Shown: positions 25,584-33,751, counted from the first letter of the stretch. The stretch: 48,998 nt of DNA from Myxococcaceae bacterium (GCA_025459425.1 JALOQF010000016.1:1-48998), one strand, 5' to 3'. Notes: generated from the sequence alone by a model not told the origin. Numbers and translations: made by a program.

Positions 25584-26896
25584 TGACGCCACTGGTGCTG
25601 CTGGTGGTGCTGGCGCAGGCCAGCGGTGACGTCGCTGCCGCGCAGGCAGACGCGGGCGTCGCCCCAGCGCCCGACGACGACGGTGGGCTGGCGCTCGTGG
25701 CCGACGTGGCGGCGGCCGATGCTGGTGACTCGAGCGGCGAGCCGCCGTGGCCTCCGCCCGGCTACCCCTCGGGCGACCACCTCACCACCGAGTGGTTCGG
25801 CGCGCGCACGTGGCTGGCCGAGCACGGCGTCACGTTCGACCTCGTCTATGCCGTCGAGGTGTTCGGCCTGGCGCCTCCGTTGGCACCGCCCGGCGAAGGC
25901 ACCGCGCTCGTCAACGGCCACCTCGACGTGGCGGTGACGCTCGACACGCAGGGCCTCGGCCTGTGGAACGGCGGAAAGCTCTACGTGCTGGGACAGAACA
26001 ACCACGGGCCCGGCATCAACGAGGTCGTCGGCAGCGCCACCGAGGTGTCGAACATCGAAGCGGCCCCGTACACGCAGCTCGGCGAGTTCTTCTACGAGCA
26101 GAACTTCTTCGACAAGGTGCGCGTGCGCCTCGGCAAGCAGGACGCCAACCGCGAGTTCGGTACGCCGCGCTTCGGCGGCAACTTCATCAACAACAACTTC
26201 GGCATGCTGCCGTCGTCGCCGCTGCCCTCGTACCCGACGAACGGCCTCGGCGCGGTGGCGCTCGTCACCCCCACCGACTGGCTGACCTTCAAGGCCGCCG
26301 TGTTCGAGGGCCGGCCGCAGGTGGGGAGCGTGGGCTTCGACTCGGCGGCGGTGCCTGGCGCCGGCCACTTCCTCATCTCGTCACTGAACGTCACGCACCG
26401 CTTCGGCTACATCGGCCGCAGCAACGGCACCTCGAGCCTCGGCGCGTTCCGGCAGCAGGGGCAGTTCGACGAAATCGGCATGCAGGGCATGGGGCGCACC
26501 TTCAACGAGCTGTGGGGTGTCTTCGCGCAGCACGACGAGCGCGTGTACCTCGACGACGACCCGGACGACCCGCGGTGCTTCACCATCATTCCGCGCTTCG
26601 GCTGGGCGCAGCCCGACCGCTTCAACATCGGGCTCTTCCTCGGGCTGTCGGTCGCCTACCACGGCTTCGGCATGCGCCAGGACGACACCGTCGGCATCGG
26701 CGCGGGCTGGTTCACCGTCGGCCAGCAGCGCAACGGCACGCCCGGCCCGGGCAGCGAGACGTTCGTCGAGGTCTTCTACAAGTGGCGGCTGACGAAGTTC
26801 TTCAGCCTCCAGCCAGACGTCCAGTACTACCGGACGCCCGGGGGCGATGGCCGCGACGCCATCATCGTGGGCACGCGCCTCAAGCTGAAGCTGTGA
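25583..26896 (+). CDS. OprB-type carbohydrate-selective porin
   Basis: A 437-aa outer-membrane barrel with a signal peptide (MTPLVLLVVLAQASG), an Asp/Ala-rich linker (about residues 20-55) and the OprB-family body: WLAEHGVTFDLVYAVEVFG, LGKQDANREFG, FINNNFGM, and the final strand DAIIVGTRLKLKL. OprB porins pass sugars or related solutes. The gene begins one base inside the channel's stop codon, so both are made from the same message and probably in linked amounts. A shared solute entering through the porin and gating the channel is my inference. Confidence 0.85.
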   Translation: MTPLVLLVVLAQASGDVAAAQADAGVAPAPDDDGGLALVADVAAADAGDSSGEPPWPPPGYPSGDHLTTEWFGARTWLAEHGVTFDLVYAVEVFGLAPPLAPPGEGTALVNGHLDVAVTLDTQGLGLWNGGKLYVLGQNNHGPGINEVVGSATEVSNIEAAPYTQLGEFFYEQNFFDKVRVRLGKQDANREFGTPRFGGNFINNNFGMLPSSPLPSYPTNGLGAVALVTPTDWLTFKAAVFEGRPQVGSVGFDSAAVPGAGHFLISSLNVTHRFGYIGRSNGTSSLGAFRQQGQFDEIGMQGMGRTFNELWGVFAQHDERVYLDDDPDDPRCFTIIPRFGWAQPDRFNIGLFLGLSVAYHGFGMRQDDTVGIGAGWFTVGQQRNGTPGPGSETFVEVFYKWRLTKFFSLQPDVQYYRTPGGDGRDAIIVGTRLKLKL

Positions 26897-26899
26897 CGG

Positions 26900-27427
26900 T
26901 CAGGGCCCACCGTCGATGACTTCACATCGCTGGGCGGCACAGCGCTCGACGCCTTGCACGCACTGCGTGCAGAGCAGCCCACCCTGGCCGCAGAGGTCGT
27001 CGAGGTTCCCGGAGCGACACACGTCGCCGGCACAGCACCCCGCGCACTTCGACGGGCCACAGGCTGGAAGCCGACAGTTCCCGGCGACGCACACCTCTCC
27101 AGGCTGACAGGCGAGGCAGACGCGACCTTCGGCGCCGCAGGCCCCGACCGAGGTCCCCGAGGCGCACTGTCGGCTCGGCAGCACGCAGCCTCTCGGACAG
27201 AAGACGGGCTCGCAGCCGAAGACGTCGCACCGCTGGGAAGCACTGCACACCTGACAAAAGCCACCGCCGCGACCGCACGCGGCTTCGTCGTTTCCGGCGA
27301 GACACCGGCCCTCGAGGTCGCAGCAGCCCGGGCAGGTGTCACTGCAGCTCCCGGCGTCGGGGGCCGACGCGACGGGGCTGCACGCCATCACACTGCACAC
27401 CAGCATCAGCCAGGGTCGTGCACGCAT
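26900..27427 (-). CDS. Cys-rich lipoprotein with two internal repeats
   Basis: A 175-aa protein with a lipobox leader (MRARPWLMLVCSVMAC). The rest contains about 28 cysteines arranged in two copies of a roughly 60-residue unit with the pattern CxGCC, CxxGNxxxxCGxGGxxCxxC, CxxxxC (first copy from about residue 28, second from about 115), joined by a shorter Cys motif. These probably form disulfide-stabilised extracellular knots. Such proteins are frequent in myxobacteria without a known role. It converges on the porin gene with a 3-bp gap, and no terminator is seen there. Confidence 0.72.
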   Translation of the reverse strand: MRARPWLMLVCSVMACSPVASAPDAGSCSDTCPGCCDLEGRCLAGNDEAACGRGGGFCQVCSASQRCDVFGCEPVFCPRGCVLPSRQCASGTSVGACGAEGRVCLACQPGEVCVAGNCRLPACGPSKCAGCCAGDVCRSGNLDDLCGQGGLLCTQCVQGVERCAAQRCEVIDGGP

Positions 27428-27490
27428 GCCGCCCGCATATGGACGACCGTGCTGCGCGCCAGCACCGCTGACGCGCGTCCGATGCGCCCG

Positions 27491-28669
27491 TCAGTTGCGA
27501 CGGTACATCGTCATCACGCACGCCCCACCGAGCCCGAGGTTGTGCTGGAGCGCCACCTTCGCGTTCGGCACCTGCCGCTCTCCGGCCGTGCCACGCAGGT
27601 GCCACACGAGCTCGGTGCACTGCGCGAGGCCCGTGGCGCCGAGCGGGTGGCCCTTCGACAAGAGGCCGCCCGACGGGTTCACCACGAAGTCGCCGCCGTA
27701 GGTGTTGTCTTCGTCCCAGATGAACTTCTCGGCTTCACCTTCGGGGCACAGGCCGATGGCCTCGTAGGTGAGCAGCTCGTTCGCGGTGAAGCAGTCGTGC
27801 AGCTCGACGACCTGCACGTCCTTCGGGCCCAGGCCCGCCTTCTCGTACAGCTGCGCGGCCGCCTGCTTCGCCATGTCGTAGCCGACCATCTTGATCATCG
27901 AGGTCTCGAAGCTCGACGGGTAGTCGGTCGTCATCGTCTGCGCGGCGATCCACACCGGGTTGGTGATGCCCTTCTTCTTCGCGAACTCGTCGCTGCAGAG
28001 AATCGCCGCCGCGGCGCCGCAGGTGGGCGGGCAGCACTGGAAGCGCGTGAGCGGGTCGAACACCTCGTCCGAAGCGAGGATTTGCTCGACCGACAGCACC
28101 TCGCGGAAGAGCGCGTACGGGTTCTTCGCGGCGTGCGTGCGGGCCTTCGCGGCGATCTTCGCGAAGGTCTCGCGCTTCGTGTCGTGCTTCCACCGGTACT
28201 CGCGGCCGGCGCCGCCGAACATCTGCGCGGCGAAGGGCGCCTGGTTCACGCCCTGCTGCTCGTTCATCACGTTGACGTGCTGGTCGAGCGGGTTGGTGCG
28301 GTCGTTCCACGCGCTGTTGAGCGCGCCCTTCTGCATCTGTTCGAAGCCCACCGCGAGCACGCATTCGGCGAGCCCGCCCTCGATGGCCTGCCGGGCGAGG
28401 TAGAGCGCCGAGCTGCCGGTGGAGCAGTTGTTGTTCACGTTGATGACGGGAATGCCCGTCTTCCCCACCGAGTACACGGCGCGCTGGCCGCAGGTGGAGT
28501 CTCCGAAGACGTAGCCCGCGTAGGCCTGCTCCACTTCGGTGAACGCCACGCCCGCGTCCTTGAGCGCCTCGCCGATGGCGCCCTTCGCCATCACCTCGTA
28601 CCCGTCGGAAGCGCCGGGCTTCTGGAACTTCACCATCCCCACACCGATGACGTTGACCTTGCGACCCAT
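27491..28669 (-). CDS. SCP-x-type thiolase (acetyl-/propionyl-CoA acyltransferase)
   Basis: A 392-aa thiolase of the SCP-x/sterol-carrier branch. The active-site Cys82 is in NNNCSTGSSALY, the second His motif is VELHDCFTANELL, and GHPLGATGLAQ carries the catalytic His near residue 345. This subclass cleaves branched or sterol side-chain 3-ketoacyl-CoAs, but bacterial members also act on other substrates. It is the distal gene of an operon with the multifunctional enzyme, 38 bp after its stop. Together they would supply hydration, dehydrogenation and thiolysis of one beta-oxidation round, lacking only the acyl-CoA dehydrogenase and CoA ligase. Confidence 0.88.
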   Translation of the reverse strand: MGRKVNVIGVGMVKFQKPGASDGYEVMAKGAIGEALKDAGVAFTEVEQAYAGYVFGDSTCGQRAVYSVGKTGIPVINVNNNCSTGSSALYLARQAIEGGLAECVLAVGFEQMQKGALNSAWNDRTNPLDQHVNVMNEQQGVNQAPFAAQMFGGAGREYRWKHDTKRETFAKIAAKARTHAAKNPYALFREVLSVEQILASDEVFDPLTRFQCCPPTCGAAAAILCSDEFAKKKGITNPVWIAAQTMTTDYPSSFETSMIKMVGYDMAKQAAAQLYEKAGLGPKDVQVVELHDCFTANELLTYEAIGLCPEGEAEKFIWDEDNTYGGDFVVNPSGGLLSKGHPLGATGLAQCTELVWHLRGTAGERQVPNAKVALQHNLGLGGACVMTMYRRN

Positions 28670-28707
28670 GACTCGTTCCCTGCCTTTCGTGATTCGGGGT
28701 GGTGACT

Positions 28708-31671
28708 TCAGACGAGCTGCTTGAAGACGCCGAGGCGGTGGAGCGGCTTCATCGAGCCGTCGATGCGCACCTCGCCGTGCTGGTAGAGCGACTGCACCGC
28801 GCCCGACTTCGCCAGCTCGAAGAGCGCGTCGTCCGACAGGGTGATGGTGGTGGCCGCGTTCGCGTCAGCGCCGTCCTTCACCGCGGGCGTCGCCGAGGCC
28901 AGGTCGACCGTGAAGGTGGGGCCGCTCTTCACCTTGAAGGTGATGACGGCGCCGACCTCTTTCGCGAGCGCGGGCGACTTGCCCAGCCGCTCCCTGAGCG
29001 CCGCGATGACCTTCGGGGCCTTCGTCTCGCTCGACGTGGTGGCTGCCGAAGCGGCAGGAGCCGCCGCCGCCGGAGCGCTCTGCATCGCCGCCTCGAACTC
29101 GGCGCGCTCGATCTTCTTGAGGAAGTCGAGCTTCTGCGACGCCATCACGTTGCCCGAAATCTTCAGCTTGCCGCCCTGGAACAGCTTCATCGGGTCGGCC
29201 TTGCCGGACACCATGTCGAGCCAGTCGGCGTCCGAGAGGTCGAGCGTGCAGTCGGCCTTCTCGACGGTGCCCGGGGTGACGCTCCCGCCGCCGTTCTTGA
29301 GGTCGAGCACCCAGGCGCTGTCGGGGTTCTTCAAGCGGAACTGGTAGACGTTGCCGACGCGCTTCACGAGGTCCGGCGTCTTCGCCACGTAGGCGCCGAT
29401 GGCCTGGAAGGTGAGCGGCGTGGTGACCGCTGCAGCAGCAGGAGCCGGCGCGCTGGCTGGCGCCGAGGCCATCGCGCTCCGGTCGAGCTTCTTGAGGAAG
29501 TCGAGCTTCTGCGACGCCATCACGTTGCCCGAGATCTTCAGCTTGCCGCCCTGGAACAACTTCATCGGGTCGGCCTTGCCCGCGACCATGTCGAGCCAGT
29601 CGGCGTCGGACAGGTCGAGCGTGCAGTCGGCCTTGTCGACGGAGCCAGCCTTCACGCTGCCGCTGCCGTTCTTGAGGTCGAGCACCCAGGCGCTGTCGGG
29701 GTTCTTCAAGCGGAACTGGTAGACGTTGCCGACGGTCTTCACGAGGTCCGGCGTCTTCGCCACGTAGGCGCCGATGGCCTCGAAGGTGGTGGCCGTCGAG
29801 AGCGCAGCGGGAGCCGCCGCCGGAGCCGCTGCTGCTGGCTTCGGCGCCTCCTTCGCCTTCGGCTTCGGAACCTCGGGGTACAGCTCGACGGCGGCGTTCG
29901 AGATGCACACCTTCTCGCGCTCGACGACGGTGGCGCGCACGATGATGCGCAGGTCGGTCTCCTTCCACATCTCGATCTTGAGCGTCTCGCCGGGAAACAC
30001 CGAGTCGGCGAAGCGCACCTTGATGGACTTGAAGAAGCGCGGGTCGCCCTTGCTGAACGCGTTGATGACGGCGCGGCCGACGAAGCCGAAGGTGCACAGC
30101 CCGTGGAGGATGGGCTTGTCGAACCCGAACATCGTGGCGAACTCGGGGTCGACGTGGAGCGGGTTCCAGTCTCCCGACAGCCGGTAGAGCAGCGCCTGGC
30201 TCTCGCTCGTCTTCTCGGTCACCACCGCGTCGGGCGGACGCGCCGGCGGCACGTTGACGTCGGCCGAAGGGCCCCGGTCACCACCCCACCCGCCCGCGCC
30301 GCGCGCGAGAATCGAGATGTCGTTCTTCACCAGCAGCTCGCCGGTCTTGGCGTCGTACGAGTCGACGTGCGTGACGACGATGGCGTTCTTGCCCTTGTCG
30401 AAGATGTCGGCGACGCGCGCCTTGTGCACCAGCTCGGCCGAGGCCGGCAGCGGGCGCAGCACCTCGGTGTACTGCTCCCCGTGCAGCACGCGGTCGAGGC
30501 CGAAGTTGAGGCCCGGCGCCGAGCCACCCTCGGCCATCGCCTTGAAGAACGAGTTGAGCGCGGGCACCACGCCGAACGTCGGCAGCGCGTGAAAGCCCTC
30601 GCCGTTGCGCTCGAAGACGACCTTGAGGTCGTTCGGGTCGGTGGGGTTGCGGCCCGCGCCGACGCCGAGCGCGTAGAGCGAGAGATCGCGCTCGTCGTAG
30701 CGGCTCTTCGTCTCGGGCATCTCGTACCCGAGCGCCTGGTCGACATCGATGAACTCGTTGCCGCCCTTCGACTTCGACGAGAGGTTCGACATCACGGGGC
30801 CGAGCGCCTCGGTGATGTTGGCCGGGTGCGTGGCGTCGGTGAAGTCGGTCACCGTTTCCCAGTTCGCCTGCAAGAGCTCGGGGGTGATGTCGCGTCCCAG
30901 CTTGAACGTCTTGCCCTTCGCGCGCTCCCAGCGGAGCTTGCCGAAGAAGCCCGCGCCCACCTCGAAGAGCCCGCCGGTCTCGGTGCAGTCCTCGTGCGCG
31001 AGCCACGCGACGAGCGGCGTGACGTACTCGGGCTTCAGGTTCTCGAGCATGTCCTTCGGCATCACCGTCTCGGTGAGGCGCGAAGCCGCGACCGGCGCGA
31101 TGGCGTTGACGCGCACGTTCTTCTTCTCGCCCTCGATGGCGAGCGTGTTCGAGAAGCCCACCAGCCCGAGCTTCGCCGCCGAGTAGTTCGCCTGGCCGAA
31201 GTTGCCGTAGATGCCCGCGGCCGACGTCGTGAAGAGAATGCGGCCGTAGCCCTGGTCGCGCATGTACGGCCACGCGGCGTGCGTGCAGGCGAACGCGCCG
31301 TTGACGTGCACGCGCATGATGAGGTCCCAGTCGTCCTTCGTCATCTTCTGGAAGCTGACGTCACGCAGGATGCCGGCGTTGTTGATCAGCACGTCGATGC
31401 GGCCGAAGGCGTCGATGGCCGTCTTGATGATGCGCTCGCCGTGCTCGACGGAGTCGTAGTTGGCGACGGCGGTGCCTCCGGCGGCCTTGATCTCGTCGAC
31501 CACCTTGTCGGCCGCCGCCGAGGACTGGCCCTGGCCCTGCGCGCTGCCGCCGAGGTCGTTCACCACCACCTTCGCGCCGCGCTTGCCGAAGAAGAGCGCG
31601 TGGCTCTTGCCGAGCCCTGCGCCTGCGCCCGTGATGACCACCACCTTGCCGTCGAACCGGAGCTCACCCAT
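28708..31671 (-). CDS. Peroxisome-type multifunctional beta-oxidation enzyme (MFE-2-like) with three SCP2 domains
   Basis: A 987-aa fusion. Residues 1-300 are a short-chain dehydrogenase (GAGAGLG at 15-21, NNAG at 97-100, Ser150, Tyr163 and Lys167 in YSAAK) acting as 3-hydroxyacyl-CoA dehydrogenase. Residues about 320-600 are a MaoC/hydratase-2 module with YRLSGDWNPLHVDPEFA near residue 500 (catalytic Asp and His). Three sterol-carrier-protein-2 domains follow an Ala/Pro linker, at about 628-729, 753-854 and 884-987. This order (SDR, hydratase 2, SCP2) is that of human HSD17B4 and insect/fungal MFE-2, except that those carry at most one SCP2. The first two SCP2 domains are near-identical tandem copies. 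The acyl chain probably includes sterol or branched substrates. Confidence 0.9.
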   Translation of the reverse strand: MGELRFDGKVVVITGAGAGLGKSHALFFGKRGAKVVVNDLGGSAQGQGQSSAAADKVVDEIKAAGGTAVANYDSVEHGERIIKTAIDAFGRIDVLINNAGILRDVSFQKMTKDDWDLIMRVHVNGAFACTHAAWPYMRDQGYGRILFTTSAAGIYGNFGQANYSAAKLGLVGFSNTLAIEGEKKNVRVNAIAPVAASRLTETVMPKDMLENLKPEYVTPLVAWLAHEDCTETGGLFEVGAGFFGKLRWERAKGKTFKLGRDITPELLQANWETVTDFTDATHPANITEALGPVMSNLSSKSKGGNEFIDVDQALGYEMPETKSRYDERDLSLYALGVGAGRNPTDPNDLKVVFERNGEGFHALPTFGVVPALNSFFKAMAEGGSAPGLNFGLDRVLHGEQYTEVLRPLPASAELVHKARVADIFDKGKNAIVVTHVDSYDAKTGELLVKNDISILARGAGGWGGDRGPSADVNVPPARPPDAVVTEKTSESQALLYRLSGDWNPLHVDPEFATMFGFDKPILHGLCTFGFVGRAVINAFSKGDPRFFKSIKVRFADSVFPGETLKIEMWKETDLRIIVRATVVEREKVCISNAAVELYPEVPKPKAKEAPKPAAAAPAAAPAALSTATTFEAIGAYVAKTPDLVKTVGNVYQFRLKNPDSAWVLDLKNGSGSVKAGSVDKADCTLDLSDADWLDMVAGKADPMKLFQGGKLKISGNVMASQKLDFLKKLDRSAMASAPASAPAPAAAAVTTPLTFQAIGAYVAKTPDLVKRVGNVYQFRLKNPDSAWVLDLKNGGGSVTPGTVEKADCTLDLSDADWLDMVSGKADPMKLFQGGKLKISGNVMASQKLDFLKKIERAEFEAAMQSAPAAAAPAASAATTSSETKAPKVIAALRERLGKSPALAKEVGAVITFKVKSGPTFTVDLASATPAVKDGADANAATTITLSDDALFELAKSGAVQSLYQHGEVRIDGSMKPLHRLGVFKQLV
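29110..29786 (-). repeat. 375-bp tandem duplication of an SCP2 domain
   Basis: Two blocks of about 300 bp (29110-29411 and 29485-29786) are nearly identical and lie exactly 375 bp apart; the codons between them encode Ala/Pro linkers that differ. They specify SCP2 domains 1 and 2 of the multifunctional enzyme. The period is a multiple of three, so the frame is preserved. The low divergence implies a recent duplication or ongoing gene conversion. Confidence 0.9.
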
Positions 31672-31984
31672 GCGTGTCGTCCTCTCGTGTGCGCCTGTGG
31701 GGCCGCGTGGAGCGCGGAAGGCGCGAGAAAAGCGCGTGTGACTGCACTTCTCAGCACCACATTGATTCTTGAGTCAATGTCGGCGCGAGGGGCCTGGCTC
31801 CACCGGACGCAGGGGGATGGTTCGTTCTCGGTCACGTCGCGGACCCACACCGACGTTCTGCTCCCAACCGACGACATGTGCGCTGGGAGGACAAGCCGGG
31901 GACCGACGCCTGGGCGATTGGTGCTGCTCCGGTTGATGCCGGTCTTCCTGTCGGTCGGGGCTGTGCCCTTCTGCAGCCTGCGCG
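31672..31984. other. 313-bp upstream region of the beta-oxidation operon
   Basis: Contains the palindromic operator candidate (31759-31780) and a run of ordinary sequence with no credible gene. It also separates the operon from the glucosaminidase gene on the same strand. Confidence 0.5.
31759..31780. promoter_or_regulatory. Palindromic operator candidate upstream of the beta-oxidation operon
   Basis: Two 10-bp arms, ACATTGATTC and GAGTCAATGT, separated by TT, form an inverted repeat with a single mismatch in an otherwise GC-rich region, 88 bp before the ATG of the multifunctional enzyme. Read toward the operon the sequence contains TTGACT, which could overlap a -35 box. Such sites are typical for TetR- or FadR-like repressors of fatty-acid degradation; no such regulator is encoded in the window. 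Confidence 0.6.
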
Positions 31985-32764
31985 TCAGCTCAACTGCCGG
32001 GCGAGCTCGTCGGTCAGCCGGCCCACGCTGCGTGGCCAGTAGCCATTGGTCCCGTTCGGGTCGTTCGAAGCGCCCACGGGGGCGTAGATGGCGCCGACCT
32101 GGCCGATGGTGGTGGCGTTGCGGTACGGGCCACGCGGGCTCGCGAGCACCCGCGCCATGCGCTCGATGCTGTCTTCGGCGCGCGCGAAGGCGATGGGGCC
32201 GCGTGCGTTCGACACGCCCATCGCGTTGTTCTTGTTGCGGAAGGCCGCCGAGGTCCAGTTGCCGGTCTCGAACTTCGAGATGGCCACCAGCACGCGCGGG
32301 TCGAGGTCGTGGGTGCGCGCGGCCTCGAGGAACGCCGGCGCGAGGTGCTTCGCCTGTGGAGGCAGGACGTCTCGCAGCTGGCCCTCGGACACGTCGACGA
32401 AGCCACGAATCGGGCGGGCGGTGCCGCTCCCGGGCGTCGACGGTGGAGGCTGGCCGGGACGCGCGGGGCCGGGCCTGAATCCATCCTCGAGGCGGTTCGA
32501 GGTTTGACGACCGACGATTCCATCGACGGCCAAGCCGCTCCGGCGTTGCATGGCGCGCACGGCCTGCTCGGTCGCGGGCCCGAACTTGCCGTCGGCCTCG
32601 ACGCCCAGCTTCCGCTGCACCCACGTCACGGCCGGGCCTTCCATGCCGCGGCGGAGGCTCGCGCGACCGGCGAGCACGTCTTCGAGCACAGGCGCGTCGC
32701 GGTACGCGCTGCTGGCCGCACGGCTCCGACGGGACGACGACGAGACGGGTTGCACCTGCGGCAT
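31985..32764 (-). CDS. Peptidoglycan-binding glucosaminidase-like protein
   Basis: A 259-aa protein with a peptidoglycan-binding type 1 domain (about residues 36-95, VTWVQRKLGVEADGKFGP ending VDGIVGRQTSNRL) and a C-terminal lysozyme-like/glucosaminidase domain (about 118-259) with the motif ISKFETGNW, where Glu is the probable catalytic acid, followed by NKNNAMGV. It lacks a classic signal peptide (the N-terminus is Ser/Arg-rich), so export by another route or use in a specialised compartment is possible. The ATG at 32764 has a good GGAGG ribosome site 6 nt upstream. A TTGACGAT half-site lies 78 bp upstream. Confidence 0.8.
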   Translation of the reverse strand: MPQVQPVSSSSRRSRAASSAYRDAPVLEDVLAGRASLRRGMEGPAVTWVQRKLGVEADGKFGPATEQAVRAMQRRSGLAVDGIVGRQTSNRLEDGFRPGPARPGQPPPSTPGSGTARPIRGFVDVSEGQLRDVLPPQAKHLAPAFLEAARTHDLDPRVLVAISKFETGNWTSAAFRNKNNAMGVSNARGPIAFARAEDSIERMARVLASPRGPYRNATTIGQVGAIYAPVGASNDPNGTNGYWPRSVGRLTDELARQLS

Positions 32765-32841
32765 GAGAGCCTCCGGAAGTCCCCTTCAGGAGAGTGTCGT
32801 CGGCGTCGCGGACCGCGCCCCGGGTGAGGGTGTCAGGAAGA

Positions 32842-32849
32842 TTGACGAT
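32842..32849 (+). promoter_or_regulatory. TTGACGAT half-site upstream of the glucosaminidase gene
   Basis: An exact copy of the 8-mer that forms the inverted repeat before the HTH-DUF4325 gene lies 78 bp before the glucosaminidase start codon, suggesting that the regulator may also act here. Confidence 0.4.
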
Positions 32850-33003
32850 TGAGGGCCGAAACCGGTCCCGTAGGTCGTGGCGGCCCGGTCGCCGCGGCGC
32901 TGTCGCGGAACGGGCACGCGCTCCGAGCGCGGGCGGCCGAGCGCCATCCGATGTGCTCCGCATCGCGCACGCCGTTCCGCAACCAGCGCACGGGCGGCGT
33001 CAG

Positions 33004-33492
33004 TCAGCCGGCCATTGCCTCGCGTCGCTGCGCCGTCGCCGACCGCGCGAAGGCGAAGAACTGCGGTGCGAAGCGCGCCGGCAGGTGCACCGGCTTGAGC
33101 GTCACGTCCGGATGCCGCGCGGCGAGCACCACGAAGAGCTCATCGAGGAACTCGTCACCCAGGTCGTCGACGCCGGTGAAGTCGACCTCGACGAGGCCCG
33201 GGCGCACGTCGAGCAGCAGCAAGCGCGCCGAGAGCCGATAGCGCGAACCGGCCGAAGCCACCTCGACCCGCTGCACGAGAGGCCGCACGTCGGTCGCGAC
33301 CTGCACCCCAGCCGGGGCGTAGCGCGTCGCACGTGCCTTTCCACTCACGGACAGGAGTCCCACGTCGACCAGCCGGCGCAGGTGCTTGTGAACGGCCTGC
33401 CGCGAGGCTCCGGTGCGCTCGCACACCGTCTGGCTCGAGAACGGCGCGCCCACCTCGACCAGCCGCGCCACCGCGTTGACGATTCCCCGCAT
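33004..33492 (-). CDS. Winged-helix DUF4325 (STAS-like) regulator
   Basis: A 162-aa protein whose N-terminal 65 residues form a winged helix (SSQTVCERTGASRQAVHKHL as recognition region). The C-terminal part is a DUF4325/STAS-like domain (VEVDFTGVDDLGDEFLDELF). This combination occurs in small regulators encoded next to phage-defence or stress genes, where the STAS-like part may bind a partner. Four half-sites of its presumed recognition sequence surround its own start, one lying inside the first codons (33475-33483), which fits autoregulation. It is divergent from the Rossmann-fold gene. Confidence 0.78.
   Translation of the reverse strand: MRGIVNAVARLVEVGAPFSSQTVCERTGASRQAVHKHLRRLVDVGLLSVSGKARATRYAPAGVQVATDVRPLVQRVEVASAGSRYRLSARLLLLDVRPGLVEVDFTGVDDLGDEFLDELFVVLAARHPDVTLKPVHLPARFAPQFFAFARSATAQRREAMAG
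33475..33483 (+). promoter_or_regulatory. GTTGACGAT half-site within the regulator's first codons
   Basis: Repeats the arm of the inverted repeat at 33564-33587 and lies inside the start region of the HTH-DUF4325 gene, where a bound repressor would block elongation. Confidence 0.4.
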
Positions 33493-33563
33493 GCCGCCAC
33501 GCTACGGGCCCTGAACGAACTGGCCAGTTTTCGTCTGACGCGGCTGACGATTCACTTCAGCCC

Positions 33564-33587
33564 GTTGACGATGCACGAATCGTCAAC
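33564..33587. promoter_or_regulatory. Perfect inverted repeat GTTGACGAT-N6-ATCGTCAAC
   Basis: Nine-base arms match exactly around a 6-bp spacer, centred about 84 bp before the HTH-DUF4325 start. The arms also recur singly at 33475 and 33743 and, as TTGACGAT, at 32842, which makes this the likely operator of the neighbouring winged-helix regulator. Confidence 0.65.
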
Positions 33588-33742
33588 CCGACGCCGTCCG
33601 ATGGAGCGAGCCGACGCGCCGGGCCGACCGCGCGCCACTCGTTCTGCTCGACGGCGCGCGGCGAATGGCCCGCGCTCGTGCCCGCGCAAAGGCGGCGCCT
33701 CTTCCACCCCAAGGACGCCCTCGTGGGAGGCCCTGCGCCCGC

Positions 33743-33751
33743 ATCGTCAAC
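33743..33751 (-). promoter_or_regulatory. ATCGTCAAC half-site upstream of the Rossmann-fold gene
   Basis: Exact copy of one arm of the operator candidate, 42 bp before the ATG of the divergent gene at 33794, suggesting joint control of both directions. Confidence 0.4.

Noticed and set aside
28699..32478. A 1259-codon open frame on the plus strand, opposite the multifunctional enzyme
   Set aside because: Same antisense effect; the opposite strand carries clear SDR, hydratase and SCP2 motifs.
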